Notes: generated by a model from the letters alone, not told the origin. 64,000 nucleotides of DNA from Pseudoscleropodium purum (GCA_963969395.1 OZ017798.1:12330173-12394172), one strand, 5' to 3'. Counted from the stretch's first letter, positions 23,578 through 38,212 are shown. Made by a program: numbers and translations.

Positions 23578-26500
23578 ATGGCTCAGATGGCTGCCAATTC
23601 TTTGCGAGTCAAGGTGGTGATCCCTCGCGCCTCGTTGTTGAATCCGCCGTCGGCTTCCGTGCAAAGGTTGGCCTCTTTGTCACGGACGGCGACGCTTGCA
23701 GGAGGCTCGCTTTTCGTTGCTCCCAAAGTGCGATTGCGTGATTTTGGTGGAGTTTGGCGAGCACAGTATTCTAACGGTGCGGCAAGGCTTGAGGAAGGCG
23801 AAGGGGAACCTTCCCGGGAACCTATTCGGACTTTGATCTTGGATAATTACGACAGCTACACTTATAATCTCTTCCAGCTTCTCTCAGTCATTAACGGAGG
23901 TTCGTTTCCTCAATAGCAAGTCCAATTGAACTCTTATTAATTTGAATAGATTTCTATCCTGGCTCACACATTTTATTAGCGAAGTTTAGAGCGTTTTCCT
24001 CATCTCTTTAGTGCGTTTTCAAGTAAGGTTTTTTGGCCGGGTTTTTACTCTTGTCTGGAGCTAGTGATCGCTTCAAAATATTTGTTTCTTTTAATAATGC
24101 TTCTATGCGTGTGCGGTCTTGTAGTTCAGGGTTTAAGATCTGCCATCTAGGGTTTAAGGTTAGGAATCTATGTCATCCACTTATTTTTGGATATCCGTTC
24201 AATCCACCTCATGTTGATTTCAATTGCAGCATAGTAGTTATTGTAGAGGTAAGAAATTGGGTTGTATTAAGACTTTGCTTTGTGTGAAAACAGCTGTTCC
24301 TGTTGTGCTGAAGAATGATGAGATTACTTTTGAGCAGTTACGGGCACTTCTGTATGAGGAGCGGGTGTTTCATAATGTTGTCATTTCACCTGGTCCAGGG
24401 TCACCCGCACGTGCCGAAGATATTGGTATGCACCATTTTTGTATTCTTTTCTGTTAATAAGGCACATTGTTTTCCTGCTTTGACGAGAGAAGATTCACTT
24501 GGGTACAGGCGACACTTAGGCTATGTTCTGTGGAGTAAATGTACCAGATGTGTATTTTTCAGGGGTGGGGTCACCTGCATTACACTCGTCCTAGTCACCT
24601 TAGGTTTTAGGTGGAAGTTGAGTGTGCAGATCTTGGAACCACGCTTGATTTGAGTTCATTGTGTTCTATTTTCACATAGGGATATGTATGCGGCTGCTTC
24701 AAGAATGCCCAGATATTCCAATACTAGGAGTTTGTTTGGGTCATCAGGTGCAAAATCTTCTCACACGCTGAAATGTAGAGCTACTGATTGATGAGTTACG
24801 AGGATTAGGTTTATTGATTATTTTTTTATGCAGGTGGCATCAATGCTTTTGAAGGCACATTCATATCGTCTGATTATGTTGGATGGTTTCTCTGGCTTTT
24901 AGGCTCTGGGATTTTGCCATGGTGGCAAGGTTGTGCATGCTCCTGAACCTGTCCACGGGCGTTTAAGGTATAGTCCTCAACTCGTGGTCATTTATCGCTG
25001 TGTTATTTCTTCTACTACGTGGAAGGATGACCAAATAAGGCACACCATATGCTGTGTAAATCTGCAATTATGAGAGGTCACAGTAGTGTATACAATTTGG
25101 TGTTGCACTTTTGACCACGGTGGAATCTGCAAAATATTTTACAGCCTCCTTGGACTTAATTATTATGTCTTCATTTATTTTCACCTACTGCAATTGAACA
25201 CCACAGCATATAGTGTGTTTCGTGTAGTTGCAGCACGCGGCATTGAATACTTTTGCCGGCACATCATCTAGCCTAGCAGGAGAGAAGTGTTTTAGATTTT
25301 CTGGTTCTTTTGGAAGGGCTTGTTCACTCGCTGACGACTTCTGGTTGTTGGGACATTGGCAGTGAAATTGAACACAATGGACATCCACTTTTTAAAGAGA
25401 TTCCGTCTGGTGTTGGCAATGGATTTAAGGTTGTTCTATACAATATCATAGTCTTGTCCTAGTCCCGGTATCCCCTTTGTAGAGAGGCCAACATAAAGTT
25501 TTAACTGCAAATTGCTGACAGTTCTTGATGTTTCCCACCCAATCTGTCTGCTTTTCATCTTGAGTAATGAATGGTGGTGGTATTCCTGTTTGTTTCCATT
25601 CTATCCTTAAGATTTAATTTTTATGTGCTTCCTCTCGTGGCTCATGCCAAGTGGTTGAAAACTGCGAAAAAGAGGAGTGGACTTCTAAAATGGCACCCTC
25701 TTCATGTAGGTGGTGCGCTACCACTCTTTAGTGATTGATGCAGCTTCACTTCCGGAGGATCTGATTCCAACAGCTTGGACAATGCTTTCTGATGCCCCTG
25801 GGGTTGATTGCTCAAATGAATCTTCTTCGTCTGGTCTTCATGACGGGAGGTTTTGGATGACAGGGCGCCCAACGGGTAGTAGTGGTAGAAGTCAGGAGAT
25901 TGTGCTCATGGGTATGTCTCATAGGAACCGACCACATCATGGAGTTCAGGTACACTTTCGTTACACTTCTGGCAGTTTTGAGACTCTCAGGAGACGTTCC
26001 GATTCATAGATTTTTTAACCTCCGCTCTTTCCTCTCTGCTCTATGATACATTCAATCCTCTCTGCTCTATGATAAATGTGGATGTAGTTGTGTTCGTAAT
26101 TCTTGACTTGGGTTGACTCTGCAGTTTCATCCAGAGAGTGTTGCCACAGCTTTCGGAAAGCAAATTCTGGAGAATTTTCGCAGTATTACTCTGGAGCATT
26201 GGCAGAAACAGGATTGGCAACCCGCAAATTTGGTATGCTATTTGGGTCTGCGTATGCTTCTGTGATGTTTGATAGTTAACCTGTGGTGTGAGTACCAATT
26301 TGTAAACTTGTAGTGGGACTCTGAGTTTGTAAAGAGTTGGTGAGATAGCTGAAGAATACATATCGTATTTGTCTACGTTTCATCTTGCTGAGTGGGGGGC
26401 TCAGCCATTTGACTACGAAATGAGACTCATCTGTCGTTATGGTCTTTGGACAGAGTTCTCAAGTATTTCCGAAACCTGCGTTGCCAATTAATCAGGTGAA

Positions 26501-29500
26501 TCTTACAAAATTTCGGGATGAATCTAATGATGATTCAAGCCCTATTCCATTGAGAGTTTACTGGGAGAAGCTTCCAGGCTACGCTGGAACGGCTGGAGGA
26601 TCAGAAAATATCTTCTGTGATTTGTTTGGGAAGGAGGCCGCTGAAGATACATTCTGGCTTGACAGTTCGACTAGAGATCAGGTAGATACTTTAGATTTGT
26701 TACAAGTTGCTTGTGAAGACTGCAGCATGAACTAGGTCATGAACTGGGTTATGAACATGTTACTCTAATTTTACGATCATGAACGTATTCTCTGCTTAAT
26801 GGGGAATAATTAAATCCAATACCTGAATCAGGGTGGAGCACGCTTTTCCTACATGGGAGGTAGAGGAGGGGTCTTGTGGAGGCGCTTGACATACTCCCTG
26901 TAAGAGATCCTATGATGGAGAATCTTGGTCTATTTCGATGCACTTGTCTGATCCTAAGGTTTGGAATTCAGCTTTGTCTCTGACATCGTAGGACTAAAGT
27001 GAGGGTGCAGGGGCAAGTGGAGTTGTTCAAATTGAAGATGCATCTGGCCACAAAGAGGATCATTTTCTTGAAAACGGCTTTCTTGATTATCTAAACAAGG
27101 TATTCATTATTTGATTTGATTAAGAACGTAGAGAGTTTAATGCTGCAGGGTTGTCCAGAGTTGTTGCTGTAAGGGGATATCTTTGATATTTTTAGCGAAT
27201 ATCAATCCTAAAGGAGATTTGGGGCACAGGTATGTATTGTGCTAGCTGCTATTTAAGACCCTCCTCACTATGGTACCGTAGTCAAGGTATTGTGAGAAAT
27301 AGATAATGAGTTTTGGCGAGTTGATTTTGACTTGATAAGGGGATTCCAGGAGATGGAGTTGCGTTCTTGTGCACAAGCTGATTATGAGGATCTTCCCTTC
27401 GACTTTTGTGGGGGCTTTGTTGGCTACTTAGGGTGGGTTACCTTGAACATGTTTGTGGCTTGTAAATCTTAGGGCTTCACTCAGTGTTTACATGCAACAA
27501 TTGTTGTCCCTGCAAAGATATTTTTATTTATTTATTTTCTCTACTAGTCTCTCGGCAGTCTTCAAATATAGAGGAATAAACAGTTAACCTTGCGTTATTA
27601 TAATCATTACTGGCAAGTGTTTGAGATTTCATTCATATACAGTGTACTACTGAATATTGGTCTCTATATTAACAATTAATTTTTACTCAATATACTCAAG
27701 CTCCGATTTTCCCTGTTTGCAGATATGAGTTGAAAGTGGAGTGTGGAGTTCGGTTAAATCGGCATAAGTCTAGACTACCTGATGCTGCGCTCTTCTTGGC
27801 GGACAGAGCAGTGGTGGTTGATCATTGCAACGATGATGTTTATGTGTTGGCCGTATTCCAGCCCACACACAATGGAAGGGTCGTTTCTGACAGGAGTTCT
27901 TGTAATGGGTCATCTTATGTCACTGAACTTAGCAATGGTTCTGCGACCAATGGAGGTGTTTCGAAATTGAATTGCTCTTTATCTAAGCCGGGAAGTTGGC
28001 CTGTTATATTTAACTGTGAGAAAAGCGCTGCAGAGGAATGGGTTGCCACAACCCTGAAGAGGATCTCAAGCCTGGGCAAGAATGGTGTAGATCTAGCGTC
28101 TGAGAGGAGGAAATCTCCTCAATTCTCCTGTGTCATTGACACTGGCAAGGAGAAGTTCACTCCTCCTTTCACATTAGAGAAATCTAGGACTACGTACATC
28201 GAAGACGTCAATCAAAGCAAGCGTTATATTTATGACGGGGAGAGCTATGAGGTCTGTTTGACAACTCAGCTCCGCAGGGAAACGCAAGATCTGGATACTC
28301 TGGGGCTCTATCTGACCCTTCGCAAGACGAATCCTGCCCCATATGCGTCTTGGCTTCATTTCGGTGAACACGGCCCTCAAGTGTGCTGTTCGTCTCCGGA
28401 GCGTTTCCTGCGCCTTGATCGTGGGGGAACATTGGAAGCAAAACCGATCAAGGGAACTCTTCCTCGTGGGACTTCACCAGCTGAAGACGAAAGACTTCGT
28501 TTTGAGCTGCAACACAGGTATGATAATTAACCTCTGAATGCCTACTAGGTCTCGGATAAACTTCCATGTGTTATAATAGATGACTTCCACAGCTTTCGAA
28601 GTTGAAATCAGAAAAGTATGATGATAAAGGAACTGAGCATTCAATTCACAGTGTTTGTCAGATCAGTTTAGAAGCACTTCAATTTGAAAATTCACCTAAG
28701 GTCAACTTCCATTTTTAGCACATGAGAATCCAGCATGATAAGTGAAGATTGTAGGACCATCAGCTTCCTATAATAAGTGCAAAATTTATTCTTTTGTGAG
28801 TTCAAAGTCCTCACATATTTTCATTTTAGAAATTGTGTGAACAACAGAATTTAGACATACTTGTGATTTGGAACTTTCTATAATTCAAGAATGCAGACAC
28901 TGGTCCTCAAGAATGAGAAAGCCAACCCATTCTTGAATCTACCAGTACTCAATTTGTGTTCCTATTGGATTAAAGCAACTGCTGAATGTGATGAGTGGGA
29001 GTTATTTGTCCTGCACGACATTTACAGGTCAAGTTTCCTTTGTTTTTGTGTTTCTAATTTTATTTGCTACAAGTGTTTTTTTCAAGTGACTCATGGGTGC
29101 TGTATGTTTGCATGTTTTCCAGTGAAAAGGACTTCGCAGAAAATTTGATGATTGTGGATCTTTTGAGGAACGACCTTGGACGAGTGTCAGTTCCGGGTTC
29201 AGTCTATGTGCCCAGTCTCATGGAAGTGGAGTCGTATACCACAGTTCACACCCTTGTAAGCACAGTTCGGGGCCAGAAGCGAGACGACGTGACGCCCATC
29301 GAATGCATCAAGGCTGCGTTTCCAGGAGGCTCCATGACAGGAGCGCCCAAGTTGCGGACGATGGAGATTTTAGATGGAATGGAGAGTGGGCCGCGAGGGG
29401 TGTACTCGGGCACTGTGGGATTCTTCTCCTTCAATTCTGCTTTTGACTTGAATATAGTGATTAGGACATTGGTTTTCTCGGACGGAGAAGTCTGCATTGG

Positions 29501-29666
29501 TGCTGGAGGAGCAGTCACAGCGCTCTCTGACCCGGAAGCCGAGTACGAGGAAATGTTGTTGAAGACCAGAGCCCCCATTCGGGCGATGGCGAAATTTGAA
29601 GGCGATTATACTACTGCCTCCAACAGTCGAGGGAATCGAGGGGCTGCTGCTGCCTTGCCCAAGTGA
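23578..29666 (+). CDS. ADCS: Aminodeoxychorismate synthase, bifunctional PabA-PabB, plastidial
   Basis: This enzyme converts chorismate and glutamine to 4-amino-4-deoxychorismate, the p-aminobenzoate branch of folate synthesis, in plastids. Thirteen exons: 23578-23899, 24294-24425, 24680-24747, 24903-24967, 25363-25429, 25710-25949, 26125-26232, 26454-26681, 26832-26899, 27018-27099, 27350-27432, 27723-28517 and 29123-29666, giving 933 residues, close to the ~919 of Arabidopsis. A Ser/Arg/Ala-rich transit peptide (about 1-80) leads into the glutamine amidotransferase: [24 protein letters not shown] (nucleophile Cys near 170) and FHPES (catalytic His/Glu, 299-303). The PabB half has [40 protein letters not shown] (near 728, with the PabB-type lysine), [20 protein letters not shown] and [10 protein letters not shown]. 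The exon 9/10 junction is least certain: the acceptor that keeps frame is CAAG|T at 27017/27018. Start chosen at MAQMAANS; no ATG precedes it in frame. Confidence 0.93.
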
Positions 29667-30073
29667 GCTAGTTGGTTGGCTTGAATACATCCAGTTGGTC
29701 TCGCTCAATTGTTTATAATTTTGCTAGCTCGGTATGTGATAGTTCTCTACAGTGATTGAAATATTTTTTTAATGGAGATTTTAGTGGTGAAGGTAAGTAG
29801 CCCCAATTGCTCTAGAATGATATGGATAATGGGAACATTACAAAACTGTACAATGTTGAAAAAATTAAATATGTTTCTGAACTGCAAGAATTACATAAGT
29901 GCAATTTCTGCACCAATTAAAAAAAGAGACAGATGTAGCACAGCGATATTCAAATTCCGTCATTATTGCCACTATACTACAGAGCTATTGAAGTGGGAAG
30001 GTCGTCTTTCACCCCTCATTCTCCGTTCCATTTCAATTCATACCAGCAGCAGGTTGTTGTAAGACGATGAATT
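29667..30073. other. Intergenic spacer between convergent ADCS and TSPO genes
   Basis: About 400 bases hold the 3' ends of both genes. I see no separate gene; the plus-strand frame at 29772-30062 lacks any domain. Confidence 0.6.
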
Positions 30074-32164
30074 CTAACTGGACTGCAATGGCTGTGTGAC
30101 ATCTGTGCCAACTTCGCCATTGTACATCCAGATGTACCCATTGAGAGCAGTTGCAACGGTAACCCTGTTCATTCACAAAGATGTGACGAGTCAATCTTTA
30201 CATCCCACGCATCTACAAACTTTTCAATAGTTTCTCTGGCGGAATTTAAAGGACGAAGGAAAGCATCTTAATACTAGGAGACGTACCAGGCAATATACGG
30301 CACCAACAAGTAGGCAGCGATGGCGTTGACGGGGAAGAAGAGATAAATCGTCACAGCGATTGCCAACCAGAGGATCACTATCTCCACAAGTGCATGACCC
30401 TGAAAGATAAAGGTGAAAGCTTAACAAAAGCCCTTGTCCACCATTGACAATTTTAGTAACTCCACAGAAGACGCAGTACCCGATAAAGCCTCAAGCAGAT
30501 TGCCTACTGTGTGCACAAAGAAATAACTAGAGTACAACACCCTACATCTGTAATTACGGCTGTCAAGGATAATATCTGCGTGAAATTGAAATAACAGAGT
30601 ACTGTAAACAAAATTATTGCAAAAATTTCATGAGACTTACAATACGATGCATGCCGAAGAATAGCGGACTCCAAATGAAGTTAAGGACCAGCTGCATGAT
30701 CAAATCATTTATAAGAATCAATCCAATGATCAAACTGATAATAAGTGCGAGTTCAAAGAACTGAGATCACTTATGAAGCCTGCTTCCTAGAGTGGCACCT
30801 GCGCAAATAAAATATAAGTCTTCCTAGTCCAATCACAGAAGCATACCTGAAAGATGTACGCTCCCAGAGGGTAGGCTTGTACAGAAAAACCTGCAGCCGT
30901 AAAAGAAACATCATGCAATTTAGAAAATCTGGTCTGTGAAGCTTCCAAAAAGGGTTCAACAGGAGTCATGTCACCGGCTGCAACACTACTGTTACTCTAA
31001 ATACGATCCACAGCATCGTTTTCTAACTCACAAGCAACAGAAAGGGAATGAAAGAGAAGGTAAGCTTTAAACCTCCTTCTTTCCACACTAGCCACGATGA
31101 AACTCCCATCAAGATGTACAGAGTTGTCCACATAATGGGGAAGACCAAATTCTGTGTGCCATGAACAAATTATTAGCCAGAATGAACTGTAACAGAAATC
31201 ATCCATCAACCCTGAAGGACCAAGGATTCGTCGCTAAAACGACCAATTCAATTTGATCATATCGTGAAAAATGGAGCCAAATTCTAGATCAGTAGAATCA
31301 GTGCAGAGCATTGCATGTGCTAGTCAAAAAATATAAATACAAACGGACAAAGAAAGTCCCCATATGACCTCTAAAATACTTCAGAAATACATGAAATCCG
31401 ATTCGGGCTTCTCTGGGTTAAGCAACTCTGTGCAATTGAGGAAGTAACCAAGCCATGCAGCATACTGGAAACAGAATCCTCCCATCAGAAAACATATTGA
31501 AACCTAAAATGGAGATTCAGGTTTCGTACCGGAGGAGTCCATGAGGGCTTGTTCAGGTTCCTGTACCAATCTGCACAACAAAACATAGCTATTCATCAGA
31601 ACTCTTCCAACATGCTACAGCTGGACTTCACGAAATTAAAAAAAAAGTATCCTAAACATGCGAAGATCCTACGATATGAGCATAACAAGTGGAGATACCC
31701 ATAATCTTTCAGACCAAAAATCTCCACCTAAAAACTCTGAAACAATACTACGGGGTAATGATACATAATACAGGGTATTGAGGAGAATGTAAAGCACCGA
31801 AACATTTGTTCAAAATGCCGAAATTAGGTCATCCCCAACAAAACTTCATAACTTTTACATACGGTATCCAAATACCGAATTCTTTGATACACTGAAAACC
31901 TCTTTCATTTCCTCCCAAGAGCATATAAAAATTTGACTAACCCAACAATAGGAACTAAAATCAGCGGTAAATTCTGGGTGTCGCTACATCAACCGCTTTC
32001 TAGTCAAATATACAAGAAATCTCATACAATCAATACAAGACACAGCAGTTAAATCTACACATACCATCCGCCCCACCCCCACTAGCGGCATTGCCGAGGA
32101 CCCCCACTCCAACTGGAATGGCCACGGCCACCACCAGAGCCACAATACTCCACAAGCTCCACAT
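30074..32164 (-). CDS. TSPO: TSPO / tryptophan-rich sensory protein (membrane tetrapyrrole-binding protein)
   Basis: Seven exons with matching phases: 32164-32065, 31570-31530, 31151-31073, 30890-30847, 30691-30641, 30399-30287 and 30164-30074, giving 172 residues. The five-helix TSPO/MBR fold is clear: WYRNLNKPSWTPP, FPIMWTTLYILMGVSSWLVW, a KEGGF loop, LVLNFIWSPLFFGMH, EIVILWLAIAVTIYLFF and YLLVPYIAWVTVATALN. TSPO proteins bind porphyrins and sterols in ER/Golgi or mitochondrial membranes; plant members are linked to ABA and salt stress and heme scavenging. The sequence resembles the bacterial and moss type, with the N-terminus opening directly into helix 1 (MWSLWSIVALVVAVAIPV). The start is limited by an in-frame stop upstream unless another exon exists. 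An open frame at 32191-32628 could carry an alternative leader but could not be spliced convincingly. The exon 3 donor (GGAG|GTTTAA) is weak. Confidence 0.92.
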
Positions 32165-32639
32165 CTGCGTCAGATCTCCATCGAATAGTCTCAGAAAACA
32201 TGATACTCAAACGAGAAACAAACTCTCGTTCCAGAGGAATGAAACAGTGTATCTTGTACAATCAAGAGGAACTGAAACACATCATCACCATAGCACCAAA
32301 TAAGCTGCAAATTCAAATTTTCCAAAGTAGGAAGCGACAGAATTGATTGAGGACAAGTGGAGAGATATGCTGCCTTCGGAATAGCGAGTGTCCAGCGATT
32401 GGCGATTGACAATCTACGAGTGAGGAAGCTTGATGATGGTGCGCGAAGGAAAGTTAAGCTTAGACAGCAGTGGCCGACGGAGCAGGCGAGGGGACTGCGG
32501 TACAGATAAGCTCGCTTGGCCACATGCCAAAGTGCTGGCCACCGCTGACGACGGTGTGCAGGCTTGGAGGGCAAGGCATCTCCACCGCTCTCACCGCTAA
32601 TCACCGACATCGCTCCATCCATCATCACTACACTAATAT

Positions 32640-35600
32640 AATTTAATGATATTTAGAGTTAGCAATACTAATTACGAACTCTGACACTAAATGGCAACAT
32701 CTCTACTACGGTAGTACAACATGAATATCATTTGTCAACTATGGTAAATTTTAGTAATGGTCATATTGACATATGATGCACTAAATGTTAAAAATACCAC
32801 TAATCTTACCAACACTAATAGTCAATTTGAGCACTATTAGTCAATTACTTCATAAATGAGGAGTATAATGACAATGAGTTAGATAAGTAACACTAAATGT
32901 AATATAATATTAAATCATTATTCATATACATTGATTTATTTTGTTTGTGAGGGCACAAAATTAAGGATTTTTTCATAGAAGTTCTATGAATCTTCTTTGA
33001 GAGGATAAAGCTTTAGACTTTTGTTTAAAAGTTTTACCTTGGTGAAAAAGTATAAACAAATTTTCAAACACTAATGATAAAATTTGGAATCCATATTTTA
33101 AATCATAGACTCCATATTCACATTGAAGGGTCACAAATTACAAAATTAACCATAGTAGATAGAGAGCATGTTTTTATATATTTGGACAAGTACAGGGAAA
33201 AAAATCTCACATCTACTTGAAAAGCTTGTAGGATAGCTTCAAACAACATCCAAAATTAGTGTAGCCTACAAAACTAGTTTTACTAGAATAACATTTTTGA
33301 ATGGAAATTTGAACAAAGCATTACTACTATAATATGCATTAATTTAAAATATTGTGATTTTGATGAATTGGTGTTACATACACTAAAAATAATTGACTAA
33401 TGTCTACAATGAAATTAGCCAAAAAAAATTTCTTTTCTGGCCATTTGGCAAGATTTTTGCCCCATAAAAGTAATGCATTGAAGACCCTTTTAGTGCCTTG
33501 GAGCAATTTCATGAAAAAATTAAACCATATAATGAATGGCATTGTGCTTTTTGCCTTCCTCAGTCAGTTTGTTCTCATGATAATATAATGAAGAATTTTG
33601 ACTTGAAGAGATATGAAGCTTTATATGGTTCCAATGTTGCACACCAACAATCAAGTTCCACGTAGCTAAAATTAGATTCCAAACTTTGTGGAATATATAG
33701 TGAGTACTATCAATAGTTATAAAATAGTCTCAGTCTAGATCCCAAATGCAAGATGTTAAGTAACCCCTCTTGAGCTATTATACAAGGTGAGCCCTAACAC
33801 TGTTGTGCACCCGGGCTACCTGAGCTCTAGTTGCCCCAAGCACATACATCTTCAAATGGCTACCTAAAGCTCATTTTCTTTCATCACCTACCTCAATTCC
33901 CATGTTCGTTGCATGTGTTGAGCATTCCCCCTTCTATTTGTTATGCAATCCTGCTCCATCTTGAATTCAAGGTCAATTTACCTCCTTTCATTTGAACAAA
34001 AGCACTAAAGTATCTCCAGCTGAAGATGATGAATGATGAATCTAAGCAAGTTGTAATAGCCTAGTAGGAGTAAAGCAACTTGTTGTGCTGCAACTACAAT
34101 ATGCTGAACAAGCAAAGGGCATTTTGGAAATCTTTATGAAAGAAAGCAATAAAACTACATAAGATTCAATTGTTAGTTGGAAGTTGTTTAGACACGGATT
34201 TGGGTCCTAACTTTCATCACTTTGTTTATGAGGAAATTCTCAATCCCTACAAGACTTCATCAAGGTAACAAATTGCATGTCTTGGTCCTAGGGCTGTGAT
34301 TGTTTCATACACAAATGATTGTTGTTGGTTTCTAATGGTTGATCCTAAGTTTATTGTTTTTTCTAACTTAACTTGGGGTAGCAACTACAACTACAATGTT
34401 CTTGATTGAGCATGTTTTCATTTAGAGCACCGTTTAGTTATGATTCTTCATTTATCAAACCTTTGTTGCAATGATTGAGGGTATTGTTGATTGTTCAATT
34501 CATACTATTATTAATTTCTTCTCATTGAAATGAAGTGTGAGCAAGGAAGTCCACGTGGAAGACCATGACATGCTTTCTTCTCTTTTGCCAATAAAAAAGA
34601 CAAATTCACTTTGCAAATGAAAGAAACATGCATCTGGAAACATCCAAACACTTTCATCAACAATATCAAGAACACTCTTTCTTTGTTCTTTTGTCGGAGT
34701 TTTCATCGCATTCTCTTTGAATCTTGCATCAATCTTGAAGGAGGAAACTACGAATTGCAATAGATTTACAACAAAGTGAGAGATGAGGACAAGTAAGGGC
34801 AATAAGAATAAGTTCAAATTTTAAATAATTTCTATAAGAAGTAACTGTATTTCTTTTATTTGAACCATATGGTTGTGTTATTTAACTCCTAAAGTCCAAA
34901 GGTCTTTTTTTTTCTTTATCAAAAAGTGCTCAAAATTGTCATTTCCATTGCAAAGAGTAAAAAATTTAAAAATTGTTTTTTTTTAGTATATCTTATTGCA
35001 GGATCTTGTGACAGACTAGTATGAAAATGTATAGAAAAAAAATTTTAGACACTTTGACCACATATATTGCAAGATAAGTGCAATCAAAGTAAAGAAAGCA
35101 TATTTTCTAGCAATGTAATAAACTAGTTTATGAGGCTTGAAATCATCTTAACCCCTAAATTCCTAAGGCACCAAATTTTGGTGTTGACAATACTTTGAAG
35201 TTAAATAAAATCTTACCAACTTCTTATTTTTATTAGTTAATATTTTTGAAAATATCTTTTTGAAGTCGAGTTTTTAGCATCAAATCCAATTTTGAAAATG
35301 AATGATTTTTTTTTCTATTCAAGATCTTGTCTAAAGGAGTCCATTGCAAATCTTTATTTCTAGTGTTGAAGGCTCTTGGAGATGAGCCTCGAATATACTA
35401 AAACTTAAAGAAAAATTCACATTTGAAATTCATTTAAAAAAATTATAGAATAGATTTTGAAAAGTTGTAAATTGATTGGGACTATGCATATTATGTCCTT
35501 TAACCTTGCCTTTAACCTCATATTCTTTTGGTTACTAATTTTTTTAGTTTTGACATATGAAAAGAAGATTAAAAGACTTCACATCACTTTCACAATTTTA

Positions 35601-38200
35601 ACACCTTCATCTTCAAACATTATAATCTTTCAATACATAAGTGATATTGTTGTATTTTCTTTTTCCATAGAATCTCTAACATGTCTAGTTTGAACTTGTA
35701 TGGTTTCAATCCAAAAAAATTGAATAAACTTATCAAAATGTTGACTTTTTGTTCAATTAGAAAAGGCCTTTGGCATTTAGAGGTTAACTCAAAAAATTTG
35801 TATTGTAGATTGATTTTGAAACAAATGTTTTTATAATAATAAAATGAGTTGAAAATATTAAAAAATAGAATATTAAAAATTATCGTGATTTTCATTCTTT
35901 ATTAAATTATTATGTAGAACATACATGATGGAGGAAAAAACTAAATCATAAATGGCTCTAAGATAGAATTAAAACATATTAATTCCAATGGTGAGATTAT
36001 TCTAAAAATCACACTAGTTAACCTTGTGAACTTTTTTGTTTTGAAAAAATGTAAAAATTGAATTCAAAAAAGAATCCCGCACTTTTTCTTTAAAAAGATG
36101 CTTTGATCTCATGCAAATTAAGATGCGCCATGACTTTAACATTTCAAATCCAAATGGAATGAATCAAAGTTTTCCATGTAAACAAAAATATAGTCTATGA
36201 GAAACAAACTTTAAAAAAAATTACTTCAAGTTTTTGTGGATTTTTTTTCTACTAGTTGAATTTAGTTCTAGGCTTACTATGATTTTGCATAGGCACCAAT
36301 TGAAATAAAATTTATATTATTCAAAAGCTAATATGTTTTTCTATCTTATGAGAAAGTTTCACAAAGTTATACCAAAATTTGAGCTCATAGGATTTTGCCC
36401 TTTAATCCATTTTGTCTTCTAAGGAAACAATGGGACTTTAGGAATTAAAGTAACTTAGCCCTTTTAACACTTGAATCCTATTCTAATTATGGAATGGTTA
36501 TTTTTCATTTATTTTTGTACCAATATATCATTTACTTGAATTCCATCAAATTAGTACATCATAAAAGAAGGATATCTTTTGAAGACTCAAATATCATTGA
36601 AGATGAAGGAAAGGCTATTTGGACAAAATTCGTTGCCTAGGAGAAATGTAATCATCATCCAAAATATGAACTCCATATTGCTTTTGAAGGGTCTATTTGG
36701 TTTAACTAAAATGAAATATGATGTTTTCTTTAATCATATGTCTTGATAAAAAATTATATCATATGAAGTGTCAATATGTAGCTTTAGAAAACATAAACTA
36801 TACTTCTTGTCTACTTCTTAACATGATATACACAACACTTGTCTATCAAGGTTGTCAAAACTAAATTTTTGAAGAAATTATTTTCTTGAAAAGAAATTTT
36901 TTATATAGAAAGAATATGAAATTTGATAAATATTTCTATGTCAACATCTACCAGTTTGGGTTTCTTTATTTTAATTAGATATTTTCATATGTAGCATGAA
37001 ATATTGACCTTGATAGACAAATACAGTATCAACAATGGTCAAAAGTTTTTTCTTTATGTTTAAAAAATCTCAATCTAAGAGAAGTCAAATTTTGCCAACC
37101 ATATTAAATATGACTCCAAAAAATCTTTGATTCTTACTCTGAATTCTATAATTTTGCAATTTAAATAGTCAAACTTTCCAATTTTAAAGTGCATTCCCAT
37201 AAAAATAAGGAGAAAATTTTGTATATTTTATTTATTTTTTAAATAAAAAAATAATTTCAATTGCTCCATGTACTAAAAACAACAATTTTGAACTTACCAA
37301 AAAAATGCTTCATCAATTTATCCAAACTTGCCTTAAAGCCTTCATCCATCCACTCATTCAAAAGATGAATTTGGATTTTACAATATCAACCTTCTAACAT
37401 CTTACACATTGTCAAGTTTTCTTTGTTATAACCTTGTCATCTGCTCATCATTACCTTGCCATTAGCAACCATGACATTTAAATTGAGTATGAAGCAAATT
37501 ATGTACATTAATGTTGGTTGTGGAGTTTTTTTTTAGTACTCATAGTGTTACAATTGATTGTTTTTTTTACATAGAGGTTGAAGTGGTAGAAGATGAATTC
37601 TTGTACACATTGATTGTTTGTGGCTATTTTTGGTAGAGATTTTTGTAGAATTAGCCAAATCTTTAATATGATAGCTTATCTCCATGAGAAAAAATGTATA
37701 TTGGAATTAGTGTGTCATTACTTGAGTTTTTGAGATAGACAAATATCAAATCATACATGTCTCTAGATCTATATCAGTCTTTTACTAGAAGAAAAACATG
37801 TTTGGCATAACTGACTACTATGCAACTAGTGTCCTATATAACTATCATGTGACTCTAATCCTCTCAATTAGCACCAAATCTAATATAATTATTTTATGTC
37901 ATTGTTTTACAACATTGATACATTGTTTTAGTAGCAAAACAATCATTTTTTAGTTGTAAAAAAGGACTAAGAAACACCTAGTGTCTTATACAACTATCAT
38001 GCAACTCTAAAATGACCATAGTTATTTCCTAGTTACTTTTAAAGTTCATTCCCATTTATTTTATATCAATTTTAAAGAGTACCATTAGATTCGACATATA
38101 ATACTTGTAAGTTTATACAATGAATTTTTTTGATAAAATTCTTAAAATTTTATAATTTGTAGAAATAAAAATAATAATTAAAATTCAAAAAAATTTAAAT
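32640..38200. other. AT-rich gene-free stretch
   Basis: Composition is extremely AT-rich with homopolymer runs. Short frames (for example 34500-34817 on minus) have no domain, codon bias or splice support. It probably consists of decayed repeats that I cannot name. Confidence 0.55.
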
Positions 38201-38212
38201 CTATGAAATTGA

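Noticed and set aside
32191..32628. 145-codon minus-strand frame as an N-terminal extension of TSPO
   Set aside because: It ends in a stop before the TSPO start, and the good donors in it have the wrong phase for the ATGTGG exon.
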